From Comamonas sp. JUb58 (GTDB taxonomy: Bacteria > Pseudomonadota > Gammaproteobacteria > Burkholderiales > Burkholderiaceae_C), in contig NZ_SOAL01000017.1 of assembly GCF_004364775.1 (NCBI RefSeq), positions 1 through 64,000 on the forward strand: a stretch of DNA of 64,000 nt. Reading direction: 5' to 3'. The position numbers were made by a program, and so were the translations under genes. Under the pieces are notes generated by a model that saw only the letters and a list, made by a program, of their open reading frames with translations, was not told the origin of the DNA and did not search any database. Each line of letters begins with the position of its first letter. Positions within the stretch are counted from its first letter, which is position 1. Below are positions 17,242 to 26,362 of this stretch, in pieces.

Positions 17242-18372
17242 ATGGATAAAAGTATCAAGGCTGCAGTGGCCATGGTGGTGGCCGGTATGGCCGTGGCTGC
17301 AAGCGCACAAGAGGTGGTGAAGATCGGTACGATGAGCCCGCTGTCCGGTCCTCAGGCGCACTATGGCAAGGACAACGTCACGGGCGTGCGTTTTGCGGTG
17401 GAAGACCTCAACACCCAGGGCGTGACCATCGGTGGCAAGAAGATCAAGTTCGAAGTGGTGGCCGAAGACGATGCGGCAGACCCCAAGCAAGGCACCGCTG
17501 CTGCGCAAAAGCTCTGCGATGACAAGGTGGCGGCGGTCGCCGGTATCCTGAACTCGGGCGTGGCGATTCCCTCGGCCAAGATCTTCAACGACTGCGGTGT
17601 GCCCTTCATCACTGGCGCGGCCACCAACCCTGAGCTGACCCGCCCTGGCTACCCAGGCGTCTTCCGCATCATCGCCAACGACAACGCACTGGGCGCTGCG
17701 CTGGCAGGCTATGCGGCCGACACCCTGAAGCTGAAGAACGTGGCCGTGATCGACGACCGCACCGCCTACGGCCAAGGCCTGGCCAATGTGTTCAAGAAGG
17801 ACGCTGGCGCCAAGGGCGTGAATATCGTCGCTTCCGAGTTCACCAACGACAAGGCCACCGACTTCATGGCCATCCTGACCTCCATCAAGGCCAAGAAGCC
17901 CGATGCGATCTTCTACGGCGGTATGGACGCGCAAGCCGGCCCCATGCTGCGCCAGATGGTGCAACTGGGCATGACCAATGTGAAGTTCTTCGGTGGCGAC
18001 GGTATCTGCACGGCCGAGCTGGCCAAGCTGGCCACCGGCACCAAGACCTTGGGCAATGTGGTCTGCGCCGACGGCGGTGCATCGCTGGCCAAGATGCCTG
18101 GCGGTACCGAATGGAAGAAGCGCTACGACGCCAAGAACCCTGGCGTGTTCCAGGTCTACAGCCCGTACTTCTATGACGCGACCATGCTGATCGTCGACGC
18201 GATGAAGCGTGCCGATTCCACCGATCCCAAGAAGTACCTGCCCGAGCTGCGCAAGTCCGAGTACAACGGCGTGACCGCGAAGATTGCCTTCCAGGAAAAC
18301 GGCGAGCTGAAGGTGCCTCTGTACACGCTGAGCCACTACATTGAAGGCAAGAAGACCCCGATCGGCGAGTAA
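17242..18372 (+). CDS. branched-chain amino acid ABC transporter substrate-binding protein
   Basis: 376 aa, LivK/periplasmic-binding type I. Signal peptide MDKSIKAAVAMVVAGMAVAASA, then EVVKIGTMSPLSGPQAHYGKDNVTGVRFAVEDLN, typical of the family. The start at 17242 is chosen because GGAG lies 9 nt upstream; an in-frame TTG/ATG pair at 17224 lacks a site. Permease and ATPase genes are not adjacent, so the importer partners are elsewhere. It ends in a strong terminator. Confidence 0.92.
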   Translation: MDKSIKAAVAMVVAGMAVAASAQEVVKIGTMSPLSGPQAHYGKDNVTGVRFAVEDLNTQGVTIGGKKIKFEVVAEDDAADPKQGTAAAQKLCDDKVAAVAGILNSGVAIPSAKIFNDCGVPFITGAATNPELTRPGYPGVFRIIANDNALGAALAGYAADTLKLKNVAVIDDRTAYGQGLANVFKKDAGAKGVNIVASEFTNDKATDFMAILTSIKAKKPDAIFYGGMDAQAGPMLRQMVQLGMTNVKFFGGDGICTAELAKLATGTKTLGNVVCADGGASLAKMPGGTEWKKRYDAKNPGVFQVYSPYFYDATMLIVDAMKRADSTDPKKYLPELRKSEYNGVTAKIAFQENGELKVPLYTLSHYIEGKKTPIGE

Positions 18373-18402
18373 GCTGCCGAACCGGTGCTGACTGCCAGCC
18401 CC

Positions 18403-18425
18403 AAGCCCGCCTAGGCGGGCTTTTT
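18403..18425. terminator. intrinsic terminator shared by convergent receptor and ogt genes
   Basis: Stem AGCCCGCC/GGCGGGCT separated by TA and followed by a T-run. The ogt stop codon and last codons lie inside the hairpin. Confidence 0.85.
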
Positions 18426-18944
18426 GCTGTGCTGGGCCTCATGCGCCAGCAGCCACTGCTTGCGCGCCAGGCCCCCGGCATAGCCGGTAAGCGATGCATC
18501 GCTGCCGATCACTCGGTGGCAGGGCAGCACGATGCTGATGGGGTTGGCACCATTGGCCATGCCCAGCGCACGCACCGCTGCCGGTCGGCCGATCTGCGCG
18601 GCCAGGCTCGCATAGCTGCGCGTGCTGCCTGCTGGGATGGCACGCAAGGCCGTCCAGACCTGGCGCTGAAAATCGGTGCCGCCCAGCGCCAGTTCCAGGC
18701 CATCGAGCGCCTGCAGCTCGCCATCAAAATACGCGGCCAGAGCGTTCGCCACTGGCGCTGGCATAGCCGTGCTGCTGTGCATTTGCACGGCATCGCGCGG
18801 GTACTGGCGGCGCATCAGCAAGGCCATGCGCGCTTCATAGCCCTGCCAGTCCAGCGCGCGCAGGCGCTGCTGCTCGTCGCAGAGCAGCAGGATGCCGCCT
18901 TGTGGGCTGGGGATGTGGGAGAGCAAGAGGTTCAGCGGGGCCAT
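18411..18944 (-). CDS. ogt: methylated-DNA--protein-cysteine methyltransferase
   Basis: 177 aa. Suicide repair of O6-alkylguanine. The active-site motif PCHRV has Cys142, preceded by GMANGANPISIVL, and the DNA-binding helix region is FQRQVWTALRAIPAGSTRSYASLA. Length and layout match Ogt. Its 3' end overlaps the terminator of the convergent receptor gene. A second, longer MGMT-type gene is present at 31171-31908. Confidence 0.95.
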   Translation of the reverse strand: MAPLNLLLSHIPSPQGGILLLCDEQQRLRALDWQGYEARMALLMRRQYPRDAVQMHSSTAMPAPVANALAAYFDGELQALDGLELALGGTDFQRQVWTALRAIPAGSTRSYASLAAQIGRPAAVRALGMANGANPISIVLPCHRVIGSDASLTGYAGGLARKQWLLAHEAQHSKKPA

Positions 18945-19165
18945 GGTGGGGATGGGGGATAGGTGGGGCGCGTACCTACCGCAGTGTAGAGCGCTGGCGC
19001 TGTACTGAATGCGGGCAGAGAAATCTGTAGCACTAGATCCATAACAAGTTTCCTGCGCATCAAAAACCTGGGTGACGGTGTTTGTATCCCAGTCCCTCTA
19101 CAATCGGCCGGCGAGCTGCAGCAGGCGGGGCCTCTTCAGGGCCTTGCCGGCAGCGGCTCAGCGTT

Positions 19166-19315
19166 ATTCTCAGGGCGGGGTGCAATTCCCCACCGGCGGT
19201 ATCTGGCCTCTAGCAGCCAGGAGCCCGCGAGCGCTTGCAAGGCCTACGGCCGCGCAAGGTCAGCAGATCTGGTGCGATGCCAGAGCCGACGGTCACAGTC
19301 CGGATGAAAGAGAAT
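19166..19315 (+). ncRNA. FMN riboswitch aptamer (RFN element)
   Basis: Classical RFN signature: P1 strands ATTCTC (19166) and GAGAAT (19310), the conserved AGGGCGGGGTGCAATTCCCCACCGGCGGTA, then ...AGCCCGCGAGCG..., and GACGGTCACAGTCCGGATGAAAGAG. It binds FMN. It lies 97 bp upstream of the ribH start on the same strand. Confidence 0.97.
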
Positions 19316-19326
19316 CGCGCAAAGCT

Positions 19327-19409
19327 TTTTGCTGTCTCCTGCGCCTGTGCGCGGGGTGCTGCCATGGGCTTGCGCGCGCCCTGATTCAGGTCATTGAAGG
19401 ACAGCAAAA
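19327..19409 (+). promoter_or_regulatory. Shine-Dalgarno-sequestering arms of the FMN riboswitch expression platform
   Basis: TTTTGCTGTC at 19327-19336 is a perfect reverse complement of GACAGCAAAA at 19400-19409. With a one-base bulge the pairing extends by CCT to AGG, covering the ribH ribosome site AAGGA. No T-run follows, so control is predicted to be at translation initiation rather than termination. Confidence 0.65.
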
Positions 19410-19411
19410 CC

Positions 19412-19933
19412 ATGAATCAGCATTCCAGCATTTCTTACTCCATCAACAAGGCCGCACGCCTGGCGATTGTCAGCGCGCAATGGCATTCGGACATCGTGCA
19501 CCAGGCGCGCGATGCCGCGATCGCCGAGCTGGCGCAACAAGGCTGGCGCGCCGACCAGATCGACCTCTATGATGTGCCCGGCGCCTTCGAGATCCCGCTG
19601 CTGCTCAAGCGCCTGGCCCAAAGCGGCCAATACGCCGGTCTGATGGCCTGCGGCCTGGTGGTCAACGGCGGCATCTACCGCCATGAGTTTGTGACCACCG
19701 CGGTGATCGATGGCTTGATGCGCGTGCAGCTGGACACCGGCGTGCCCGTGTTCTCGGCCGTGCTGACGCCGCGCGACTTCCATGACTCGCAAGAGCACCA
19801 TGACTTCTTCCACCAGCATTTTGTGAAGAAGGGCGCCGAGCTGGCCCGCGCCTGCGCCACTACCGTGCAACTGCACCGCAAGCTGGAAGAGCAGCAATTG
19901 CAGCAGCTGCAACCGCAGACCCTGGCAGCCTGA
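19412..19933 (+). CDS. ribH: 6,7-dimethyl-8-ribityllumazine synthase (RibH2-like)
   Basis: 173 aa. Condenses the pyrimidine and butanone-phosphate precursors to lumazine, the penultimate riboflavin step. Substrate-site segments are visible: [27 protein letters not shown] and [14 protein letters not shown]. The replacement of the usual GxVIRGxTxHF by [11 protein letters not shown] and the solitary riboswitch-controlled setting resemble type II (RibH2) synthases. The ATG at 19412 has AAGGA 10-11 nt upstream. No other rib gene is in the window. Confidence 0.92.
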   Translation: MNQHSSISYSINKAARLAIVSAQWHSDIVHQARDAAIAELAQQGWRADQIDLYDVPGAFEIPLLLKRLAQSGQYAGLMACGLVVNGGIYRHEFVTTAVIDGLMRVQLDTGVPVFSAVLTPRDFHDSQEHHDFFHQHFVKKGAELARACATTVQLHRKLEEQQLQQLQPQTLAA

Positions 19934-20008
19934 TAGCTGCCAACAGCGTGAACTAAAGGGTTTTCCCTGGCCATCATGGGCAGGTAGCTGTTTTTTGGCA
20001 CACTGGCG

Positions 20009-20043
20009 AGCCGCTCTCCGCTTTGGAGTTGCGGCTTTTTTTA
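20009..20043 (+). terminator. intrinsic terminator downstream of ribH
   Basis: Stem AGCCGC/GCGGCT with an internal CTCC/GGAG extension and seven T residues. It ends 5 bp before the ATG of the MFS gene, so it could also attenuate that gene. Confidence 0.75.
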
Positions 20044-20048
20044 TTGCA

Positions 20049-21263
20049 ATGACCGATTCCGCATCTTTGACCCGCCGCCAGGCCTGGCTCGGCGTGATCG
20101 CCCTGGCCATGGGCGCCTTTGTTTTCAACACCACCGAGTTTGTGCCGGTGGGCCTGCTCAGCGACATTGGTGGCAGCTTTGGCATGGGCACCGAGCAGGT
20201 CGGCCTGATGCTGACCATCTACGCCTGGATCGTTGCGCTCACCTCGCTGCCCTGCATGCTGATGACCAAGAACGTCGAGCGCCGCAAGCTGTTGATGGGC
20301 GTGTTTGCGCTGTTCATCGTGAGCCATGGCCTGTCGGCCGTGGCCTGGAACTACGCCACCTTGCTGATCAGCCGCATGGGCATTGCGCTGGCGCATGCGG
20401 TCTTCTGGTCGATCACCGCATCCTTGGCGGTGCGCATTGCGCCGCAGGACAAGCGCCCGCAGGCGCTCGGCTTGCTGGCCACTGGCACCACCTTGGCGAT
20501 GGTACTGGGCGTGCCTTTGGGCCGCATGGTGGGTGAGGCGCTGGGCTGGCGCACCACCTTTGGCATCATCGGCGTGCTGGCGCTGGCCGTCATGCTGGTG
20601 CTGTGGCGCATGCTGCCCTTGCTGCCCAGCGAGAATGCCGGTTCGCTGCGCAGCATTCCGGTGCTGTTCAAGCGCCCGGCGCTGTCGGCCACCTATGCCT
20701 TGCTGATCCTGATGGTGACGGCCCAGTTCACCGTCTACAGCTATATCGAGCCACTGATCCAGCGCGAGGCCGGGCTGAACAACCAGGTCACCACCTGGGT
20801 GCTGCTGCTGTACGGCGGCATGGGTGTTGTCGGCAGCATCCTGTTCAGCAGCTTTGGCATGCGCTGGCCGCGCGGCTTTTTGCTGGGCGCGATGGCCGTG
20901 CTGACCGCCTGCCTGTGGTTGCTGCTGCCCAGCACGCGCTGGCCGCCTGCGCTGTACCTGGTCTGCGCCGTCTGGGGTGTGGTCATGCTGTGCATGGTGC
21001 TGCCGCTGCAGGCCAAGGTGCTGCGCCTGGCTTCGGATGCCACCGATGTGGGCATGTCGCTGTTCTCGGGCATCTTCAATATCGGCATTGGCGCAGGCGC
21101 CTTGCTGGGCAGCCAGGTGGGCATGCATGCCGGCCTGCACTACCTCGGCCCGGTCGGCGGCAGCATTGCCGTGCTGGGTGTGCTCTGGTGTGCCTATGCG
21201 GGCTGGAAGTGGCGCAGCAGCTTTGCCCCTGCAGGCGCCGAGGCGCGCATTGTGCCGCACTGA
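20049..21263 (+). CDS. MFS transporter (SotB/YdeA-type sugar-efflux subfamily)
   Basis: 404 aa, 12 hydrophobic segments, major facilitator DHA1 type. N-terminal [25 protein letters not shown] and the motif [13 protein letters not shown] resemble arabinose/IPTG exporters of the SotB group. The substrate is not known. The start at 20049 is preferred over 19995, which would place the ribH terminator inside the coding region. Having a terminator directly in front, it probably relies on read-through or a promoter inside the ribH end. Confidence 0.88.
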   Translation: MTDSASLTRRQAWLGVIALAMGAFVFNTTEFVPVGLLSDIGGSFGMGTEQVGLMLTIYAWIVALTSLPCMLMTKNVERRKLLMGVFALFIVSHGLSAVAWNYATLLISRMGIALAHAVFWSITASLAVRIAPQDKRPQALGLLATGTTLAMVLGVPLGRMVGEALGWRTTFGIIGVLALAVMLVLWRMLPLLPSENAGSLRSIPVLFKRPALSATYALLILMVTAQFTVYSYIEPLIQREAGLNNQVTTWVLLLYGGMGVVGSILFSSFGMRWPRGFLLGAMAVLTACLWLLLPSTRWPPALYLVCAVWGVVMLCMVLPLQAKVLRLASDATDVGMSLFSGIFNIGIGAGALLGSQVGMHAGLHYLGPVGGSIAVLGVLWCAYAGWKWRSSFAPAGAEARIVPH

Positions 21264-21300
21264 GCGGCAAGTCAGCGCCAGTAAGTCAGCGCTATTCACC

Positions 21301-21334
21301 TGCCCGGCACCGCCTCTGTGCCGGGCATTTTTTT
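21301..21334. terminator. intrinsic terminator between convergent MFS and PepSY genes
   Basis: Perfect 10-bp stem TGCCCGGCAC/GTGCCGGGCA, 7-nt loop, run of eight T. It ends 3 bp from the stop of the PepSY gene. Confidence 0.93.
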
Positions 21335-21337
21335 GGT

Positions 21338-22723
21338 CTATCGGCGCAGATAGATCCAGGCATCCAGTGCCAGCAGTGCCAACAGGCTGCAGCCCAGCAC
21401 CGGCAGCAGCCAGCCCAAGGCGACTGCCACAAGCAACAGAACCAACGCTGAAACACGCGGCAACTGGCGCCATTGGTGCATCAAGGTCAGCTGGCCATGC
21501 AGCCATTCGCGGCTGCGGCCTGGGCGCTTGCGCCACTGCAGCCAGCCAGTCAGCACCATCGCCACAATGCCGGCGCCCAGCAGCACCAGCAAGGCCTGGT
21601 TCAGCACACCCCAGCTGCCCATGTGCAGGTCAATGCCCCAGCGCGTCAGCTTGGAGGCCAGCGGGTAGTCGCTGAAGCGGTTGTGGTCCAGCACCTGGCC
21701 CTGCGCCAAGTCAATGGCCAGTGCATCGACCTCGGTCGGCCAGGAGCGGTTGATCTCCGTCACCGTCCAGGCCTTGCCGGCGGCAGCTGGCGGCCGGATC
21801 TCCAGCTTGGCGGATGCCAGGCCATGCTGGCGGGCGATTGCCAGCACGCTGTCAAAGTCCTGCGGCATGGGGCCCATACCTGCCATACCGGCCATACCAG
21901 CCATGGCCATGGGCGTGGCCTGGTGTTCTGCATGGTCCGCATGCGGGTCGGCGGGCTGGTGGTGGGCATGGGCGCTGCTGGCATCCGTGCCCAGGCTGGT
22001 GTTCAAACGCGGGGTTTGCCAGCCCATGTGCTGCAGCGCCTGGCCAAAATGGCCGCCGGCCCAGCGCGACCAGGTCAGGCCCGTGGCCGACAGAAACAGC
22101 AAGCCCACCAGCAACCACAGGCCCAAGCCATGGTGCCAGCGGCGCAGCGGAGCATGGTTTGCGGGGGCGCCGGCCCGCTGTGGGCCCGACAGCCACCACA
22201 GGGCTACACCGCCCAACGCAGCCACCCACAGCCAGGATGCCGCCAGTTCGCTGTAGGTACGGCCCCATTCGCCCATCAGCAGCTGGCGGTGCAGCAGATC
22301 AAGCTGCTTGCGCAGCGGCAGCACGCCGCTGGTGCCATAGACCGTCAAATCGCCCTGCAGCGCCAGGCTGTAAGGGTTCACAAAGAGGCTGCGGTACTCC
22401 GAGGGGCCCAGCGCTGCATCGGCCACCATCACACGGGTACTGCTGCGGCTATCGGGTGCCGGGCGCACAGCGACCACGGCAGCCGGAGTGGGCAGGGCCT
22501 GCAAGGCCGCTTGCACCTGGGCCGACAGCGGCTGGGCCTGGGCGCCAGGCGTCGGCTCTGTTTGCAGCGCGCTGCGGTAGAGCTGGTTTTCCAGCTGGGG
22601 CGTCAGCGCATACAGCAGGCCGGTCGCGGCGGCCACCACGATGAAGGGCGCGACCAGCAGGCCGATGTAGAGATGCAGTCTGCGGATCAGCAGCTGCCAG
22701 GTTTTGCGGGAGGTGGGAGACAT
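21338..22723 (-). CDS. PepSY-associated membrane protein
   Basis: 461 aa. N-terminal IRRLHLYIGLLVAPFIVVAAATGLLYAL and internal HRQLLMGEWGRTYSELAASWLWVAALGGVALWW and RRWHHGLGLWLLVGLLFLSATGLTW are hallmark segments of the PepSY TM (PiuB-like) family, with membrane helices near residues 20, 180, 225 and 385. A His-rich loop (SSAHAHHQPADPHADHAEH) followed by a Met-rich stretch (MAMAGMAGMAGMGPMP) at about 280-310 suggests metal binding. The family occurs in iron and metal uptake loci. It starts 11 bp after the PhnE stop, so it is probably the last gene of that operon. Confidence 0.85.
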   Translation of the reverse strand: MSPTSRKTWQLLIRRLHLYIGLLVAPFIVVAAATGLLYALTPQLENQLYRSALQTEPTPGAQAQPLSAQVQAALQALPTPAAVVAVRPAPDSRSSTRVMVADAALGPSEYRSLFVNPYSLALQGDLTVYGTSGVLPLRKQLDLLHRQLLMGEWGRTYSELAASWLWVAALGGVALWWLSGPQRAGAPANHAPLRRWHHGLGLWLLVGLLFLSATGLTWSRWAGGHFGQALQHMGWQTPRLNTSLGTDASSAHAHHQPADPHADHAEHQATPMAMAGMAGMAGMGPMPQDFDSVLAIARQHGLASAKLEIRPPAAAGKAWTVTEINRSWPTEVDALAIDLAQGQVLDHNRFSDYPLASKLTRWGIDLHMGSWGVLNQALLVLLGAGIVAMVLTGWLQWRKRPGRSREWLHGQLTLMHQWRQLPRVSALVLLLVAVALGWLLPVLGCSLLALLALDAWIYLRR

Positions 22724-22734
22724 GAGGATCGTGG

Positions 22735-24309
22735 TTAGCGCATTGCGCGGCGCAGCGCGGCACTGCTCCAGTCCACCGCCATGCTCAGCAGCAGCATGGC
22801 GATGATGACGGTGCTGGCCTGCGCGTAGTGGAACAGCGAGAGTTCGAAATACAGCAGCTGGCCCAGGCCGCCAGCGCCGACAAAGCCGAGGATGGCCGCC
22901 ATGCGGATGTTCATCTCCCAGCGGTACAGGGTGTAGGCCAGCAACTGCGGCGCGGCCGCAGGCAGGGTGCCGTAGCAAAAGGCCAGCAGGCGGCTGCTGC
23001 CGGCCAGGCGCAGCGCCCGGGCGGGGGCTGCGGGCGTGTTCTGCAAGGCCTCGGCATAGAGCCGGCCCAGCACCCCGGCCGTGTGCAAGGCCAGCGCCAG
23101 CGCGCCAGCAAACGGGCCCAGGCCCACGGCCAGCACAGTGATGGTTGCCCAGACCAGCTCGGGCACCGAGCGCAACAGGTTGAGCAGTGCATTCCAGGGC
23201 GTGCGCCAGCGCGGCAGGGCCAGCAGCAGCCCAGCCATCGCCGCCAGCAGGCTGCCGATGATGGAGATAGCCAAGGTCTCCCATACGCCCTGGGCCACCT
23301 TGCGTAGCCAGGCGGCGCTCAGGTCGGGCGAGAAAAAGCCGGCCACAAAGCTGCCCATGGATTGCAGCGCATCGCGGCTGAACAGTGCGGACCAGTCGAT
23401 ACCGAGCAAGCCAAAGCTGGCCCAGAGGCCGATGCCGCCCAGCAGCAGCATGGCGGCGCTGCGCCAGCCAAAGGGCAAGGCACGGGCTGCTGGCGGTGTA
23501 TCCAGCGCGCGGCGCAGCCACCAGGACAGCAGATCGGCCAGCGCCACCAGCAGCATAAAGGCCAGCAAGATGCTGGCGACTTCGCCGCCGTTGAGCATCT
23601 TCATCGCCTGGTCCATCAGCTGGCCCAGGCCGCCCGCGCCGACAAAGCCCATCACCACCGAGGCGCGGATTGCGCATTCCCAGCGGTAGACGGTGTACGA
23701 GGTCAGCTCACGCGCAGCTTGCGGCAAGCTGCCGTAGAGCAGGGCCTGCAAGCGGCCCGCGCCACTGGCGCGCAAGGCGCGGGCGGGGGCCGGGTCGGTG
23801 GATTCCAGAATCTCGGCATAGACCTTGGCCAGCATGCCGCCATAGGTCAGGCCCAGGGCCAGCACGCCGGCGGCGGGGCCCAGGCCAAACACCCGCACAA
23901 ACACCAGCGCCCAGACCAGCTCGGGCACGCCGCGCAAAATGGTCAGCACGCCGCGGGTGATGGGGTTGAGGCTGACCTTCTCGCGCGCCGCGCCGCTGGC
24001 CAGGTAGGACAGCGGCAGCGCCAAAAGCAGCGCCAGCGCCATGCCGGCAGTGGCAATGGCCAAGGTCTCCAGGCTGGCCTGGCCCAGGTAGCCCAGAAAC
24101 TCCTGGCTGCTCTCGGGCGGCAGAAACTGGGCCAGAAAGCCGCCGACGACTTTGAGGTTGTTGCTGTCAAAAAACGGCGCCAGCGAGAAGCCCGAGGTCT
24201 GCAGCATCGGCCACAGCACCACCAGCGCCAGCAGCAGCGCAATGAGCCGGCCACGGGCGGCAGGGTCGCGGCGCTGAGTGCCCGTGGCAGAAGCTCGCAT
24301 CAGCGGCAT
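22735..24309 (-). CDS. phnE: PhnE-type ABC permease, two permease domains fused
   Basis: 524 aa, about twice a usual PhnE. Two copies of the BPD permease domain are present: residues about 70-270 and 335-520. Each carries the same ending, [27 protein letters not shown] and [27 protein letters not shown], and the EAA-type loops [21 protein letters not shown] and [22 protein letters not shown] single chain can thus form the whole channel. It overlaps phnC by 10 bp. The substrate is an oxyanion or phosphonate-like compound, see the binding protein. Confidence 0.92.
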   Translation of the reverse strand: MPLMRASATGTQRRDPAARGRLIALLLALVVLWPMLQTSGFSLAPFFDSNNLKVVGGFLAQFLPPESSQEFLGYLGQASLETLAIATAGMALALLLALPLSYLASGAAREKVSLNPITRGVLTILRGVPELVWALVFVRVFGLGPAAGVLALGLTYGGMLAKVYAEILESTDPAPARALRASGAGRLQALLYGSLPQAARELTSYTVYRWECAIRASVVMGFVGAGGLGQLMDQAMKMLNGGEVASILLAFMLLVALADLLSWWLRRALDTPPAARALPFGWRSAAMLLLGGIGLWASFGLLGIDWSALFSRDALQSMGSFVAGFFSPDLSAAWLRKVAQGVWETLAISIIGSLLAAMAGLLLALPRWRTPWNALLNLLRSVPELVWATITVLAVGLGPFAGALALALHTAGVLGRLYAEALQNTPAAPARALRLAGSSRLLAFCYGTLPAAAPQLLAYTLYRWEMNIRMAAILGFVGAGGLGQLLYFELSLFHYAQASTVIIAMLLLSMAVDWSSAALRRAMR

Positions 24310-25148
24310 GTGATCACTTCAGCTGCCGGGGCGGGCAGCAGCTGCGGCGCGGCGCTGCCCATGCTGCCCATGCTGCCCAGGGTAGGCAAGGCAGCAGCGC
24401 TGCCATCGGCATGGGCGTACAAGGCCTGGAGCTGCGCCTGGCTCACCTGTGCAGCGGGCAGGTCAAAGGCAATGCGGCCATCGCGGATGCCGACAATGCG
24501 TGCAAAGCAGCTGAGGGCCAGGTCCACCGCATGCAGGCTGGCCACCAGAGTGGCCTGGCGTACGGCGGCCTCTTGCACCAGCAGCTGCACGGTGGCCAGC
24601 GACAGCGCCGGGTCGAGCGCGGAGACCGGCTCATCGGCCAGAATCAGCCGGGCCTGCTGGTAGAGCACCCGGGCAATGCCCACACGTTGCAGCTGGCCGC
24701 CGGAGAGCTGGTCGCAGCGCGCAAAGAGCTTGTCCTCCAGCTGCACACGGGCCAGCGCCTCGCGGGCGCCAGCAATATCTTGCGGATAGGCCAGCGATGC
24801 CAGCGCCTTCCACAGCGGCCACTGGCCCAGGCGGCCCGCCAGCACGGCGGTGACCACGCGCTGGCTCAGCGCAATCGGTGCGCTCTGGTGCACCGTGCCG
24901 ATGAGGCTGCGCAGCGCCTTGAGCTGGCGTGCGGAGGGCGCCGTCGGCAAGGCCTGGCCCAGCACCTGCATGCGGCCGCTGCTGGGCAGATGGGAGGTGC
25001 CAATGGCCGTCAGCAGCGAGGTCTTGCCAGCGCCGGAAGGCCCGATCAGCGCAATGCTCTCGCCCTGGGCCGCCGACAGGCGAATGCCCGCGAGTGCGAC
25101 AAAACCATTGGCGTGGGTCAGGCCCACATCGTCAAGCACAAAGCTCAT
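24300..25148 (-). CDS. phnC: PhnC-type ABC transporter ATP-binding protein
   Basis: 282 aa. Walker A is [12 protein letters not shown], signature [15 protein letters not shown], Walker [12 protein letters not shown]. It is the ATPase of the PhnDCE-like importer; the order binding protein - ATPase - permease is retained. The C-terminal 30 residues after [18 protein letters not shown] are low complexity. No C-P lyase or phosphonatase genes are nearby. Confidence 0.9.
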   Translation of the reverse strand: MSFVLDDVGLTHANGFVALAGIRLSAAQGESIALIGPSGAGKTSLLTAIGTSHLPSSGRMQVLGQALPTAPSARQLKALRSLIGTVHQSAPIALSQRVVTAVLAGRLGQWPLWKALASLAYPQDIAGAREALARVQLEDKLFARCDQLSGGQLQRVGIARVLYQQARLILADEPVSALDPALSLATVQLLVQEAAVRQATLVASLHAVDLALSCFARIVGIRDGRIAFDLPAAQVSQAQLQALYAHADGSAAALPTLGSMGSMGSAAPQLLPAPAAEVITCR

Positions 25149-25223
25149 GGATCAAATGCTGGAAAAGTGCAGCAGAGGCAGGCAGCATGGGCGCTCCAAC
25201 AGCCCCCATGCCCCGGTGGCCTC

Positions 25224-26108
25224 TTACTTGAGCAGGCCGGCGGACTTGGCGGCCGCTTCGGTGCCGGCGTAGTTCTCGGGCTTGGTCGGGATGAACTTGG
25301 AGGCGCGCTGCAAATCCATGATGGCCTTGTGCTCGGGCTTGGACGGGTCCAAGGCCAGGAAGGCATCCGTCAGCTTCTTGATGACGGCCGGGTCCAGGTC
25401 GCCGCGCACGGTCCAGTTGTAGTCGAAATAGGTGGGGGTGGTGGCAAACACGCGCACCTTGCTGGTGTCCACCTTCTTGGTCTCGACCAGCTTGTCCCAT
25501 ACCGATGTATTGAGCACACCGGCTTCGGCCTTGCCGGCCGCCACAAAGGCCACGGTGGCATCATGCGCGCCCGAGTAGGCCACGGTCTTGAAATCCTTTT
25601 CCGGGTTCAGGCCGTCTTGCAGCAGAAAGTAGCGTGGCATCAGGCTGCCCGAAGTGGACGAAGGCGCGCCAAACGCAAAGGTCTTGCCCTTGAGGTCAGC
25701 CAGGGTCTGGATGCTGGGGTCGGCCGTGATGAACTTGCTGGTGAAGACCGCGTCTTCGGCGCGCTGCACGATCGGGATGGCCGTGCCATTGGTGCGGATC
25801 TTTGCCTGCACATAGGTAAATCCACCCAGCCAGGCCAGGTCCAGCTTCTTGGTGGCCAAGGATTCGACCACCGCCGCATAGTCGGACACCGGCGTGAACA
25901 CCACCTTCATGCCCGTCGCCTGCGACAGGTACTCGCCCAGCGGCTTGAACTTGCGCTGCAGCTCCGTCGGTGCCTCATCGGGAATGGCCGATACACGCAG
26001 CACGGCAGGGGTGTCTGCATGGGCGTTGAAAGTTGCCAGGCTGGCGAGGGTCAGCGCGGCCAGCGACAGGCCACGCAGCGCCGAGCGGCGAGCGGTAGAG
26101 TGGGTCAT
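25224..26108 (-). CDS. phnD: PhnD-type periplasmic binding protein (phosphonate or putative selenate importer)
   Basis: 294 aa. Signal peptide MTHSTARRSALRGLSLAALTLASLATFNAHA, then LRVSAIPDEAPTELQRKFKPLGEYL, WLGGFTYVQAKI and FGAPSSTSGSLMPRYF, typical of the PhnD/phosphate-phosphonate family. I recall the LRVSAIPDEAPTELQRKF group being named putative selenate ABC transporter binding proteins; that label is itself a prediction. The start at 26108 gives the signal peptide. It heads the operon with phnC, phnE and the PepSY gene. Confidence 0.85.
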   Translation of the reverse strand: MTHSTARRSALRGLSLAALTLASLATFNAHADTPAVLRVSAIPDEAPTELQRKFKPLGEYLSQATGMKVVFTPVSDYAAVVESLATKKLDLAWLGGFTYVQAKIRTNGTAIPIVQRAEDAVFTSKFITADPSIQTLADLKGKTFAFGAPSSTSGSLMPRYFLLQDGLNPEKDFKTVAYSGAHDATVAFVAAGKAEAGVLNTSVWDKLVETKKVDTSKVRVFATTPTYFDYNWTVRGDLDPAVIKKLTDAFLALDPSKPEHKAIMDLQRASKFIPTKPENYAGTEAAAKSAGLLK

Positions 26109-26128
26109 AAGTCTTCCGTTCGTTAAGC

Positions 26129-26155
26129 CACCGCCGTCCGGATACACGGCGGTTT
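26129..26155. repeat. hairpin in the leader of the phnD operon
   Basis: ACCGCCGT and ACGGCGGT arms around an 8-nt loop (CCGGATAC), about 20-45 nt upstream of the phnD start. No poly-T run follows in the direction of transcription. It may be an mRNA structure or operator. Confidence 0.4.
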
Positions 26156-26362
26156 AATAGGCCGCGCGGGTCACGCGCAGCGATAGAAACGTGTCACGAA
26201 TTCTCTGCAAAGAGAGCCGTAATACGTTCTCAGGACCAAGGCAGTACACCGACCACCAAGGGTGGATTCTTGCGTATTTGCCAAAACCACCGCTGCCCCT
26301 CACGTTCTTTTTGGGCAACAACGGGGTGCAAGCGCCTACTTAGGGTGACCGGGCAAGGCGCT

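Noticed and set aside
21338-23677. 779-codon frame joining the PepSY protein to sequence over phnE
   Set aside because: The PepSY protein starts at 22723; the upstream part is out of frame with phnE and has no domain.
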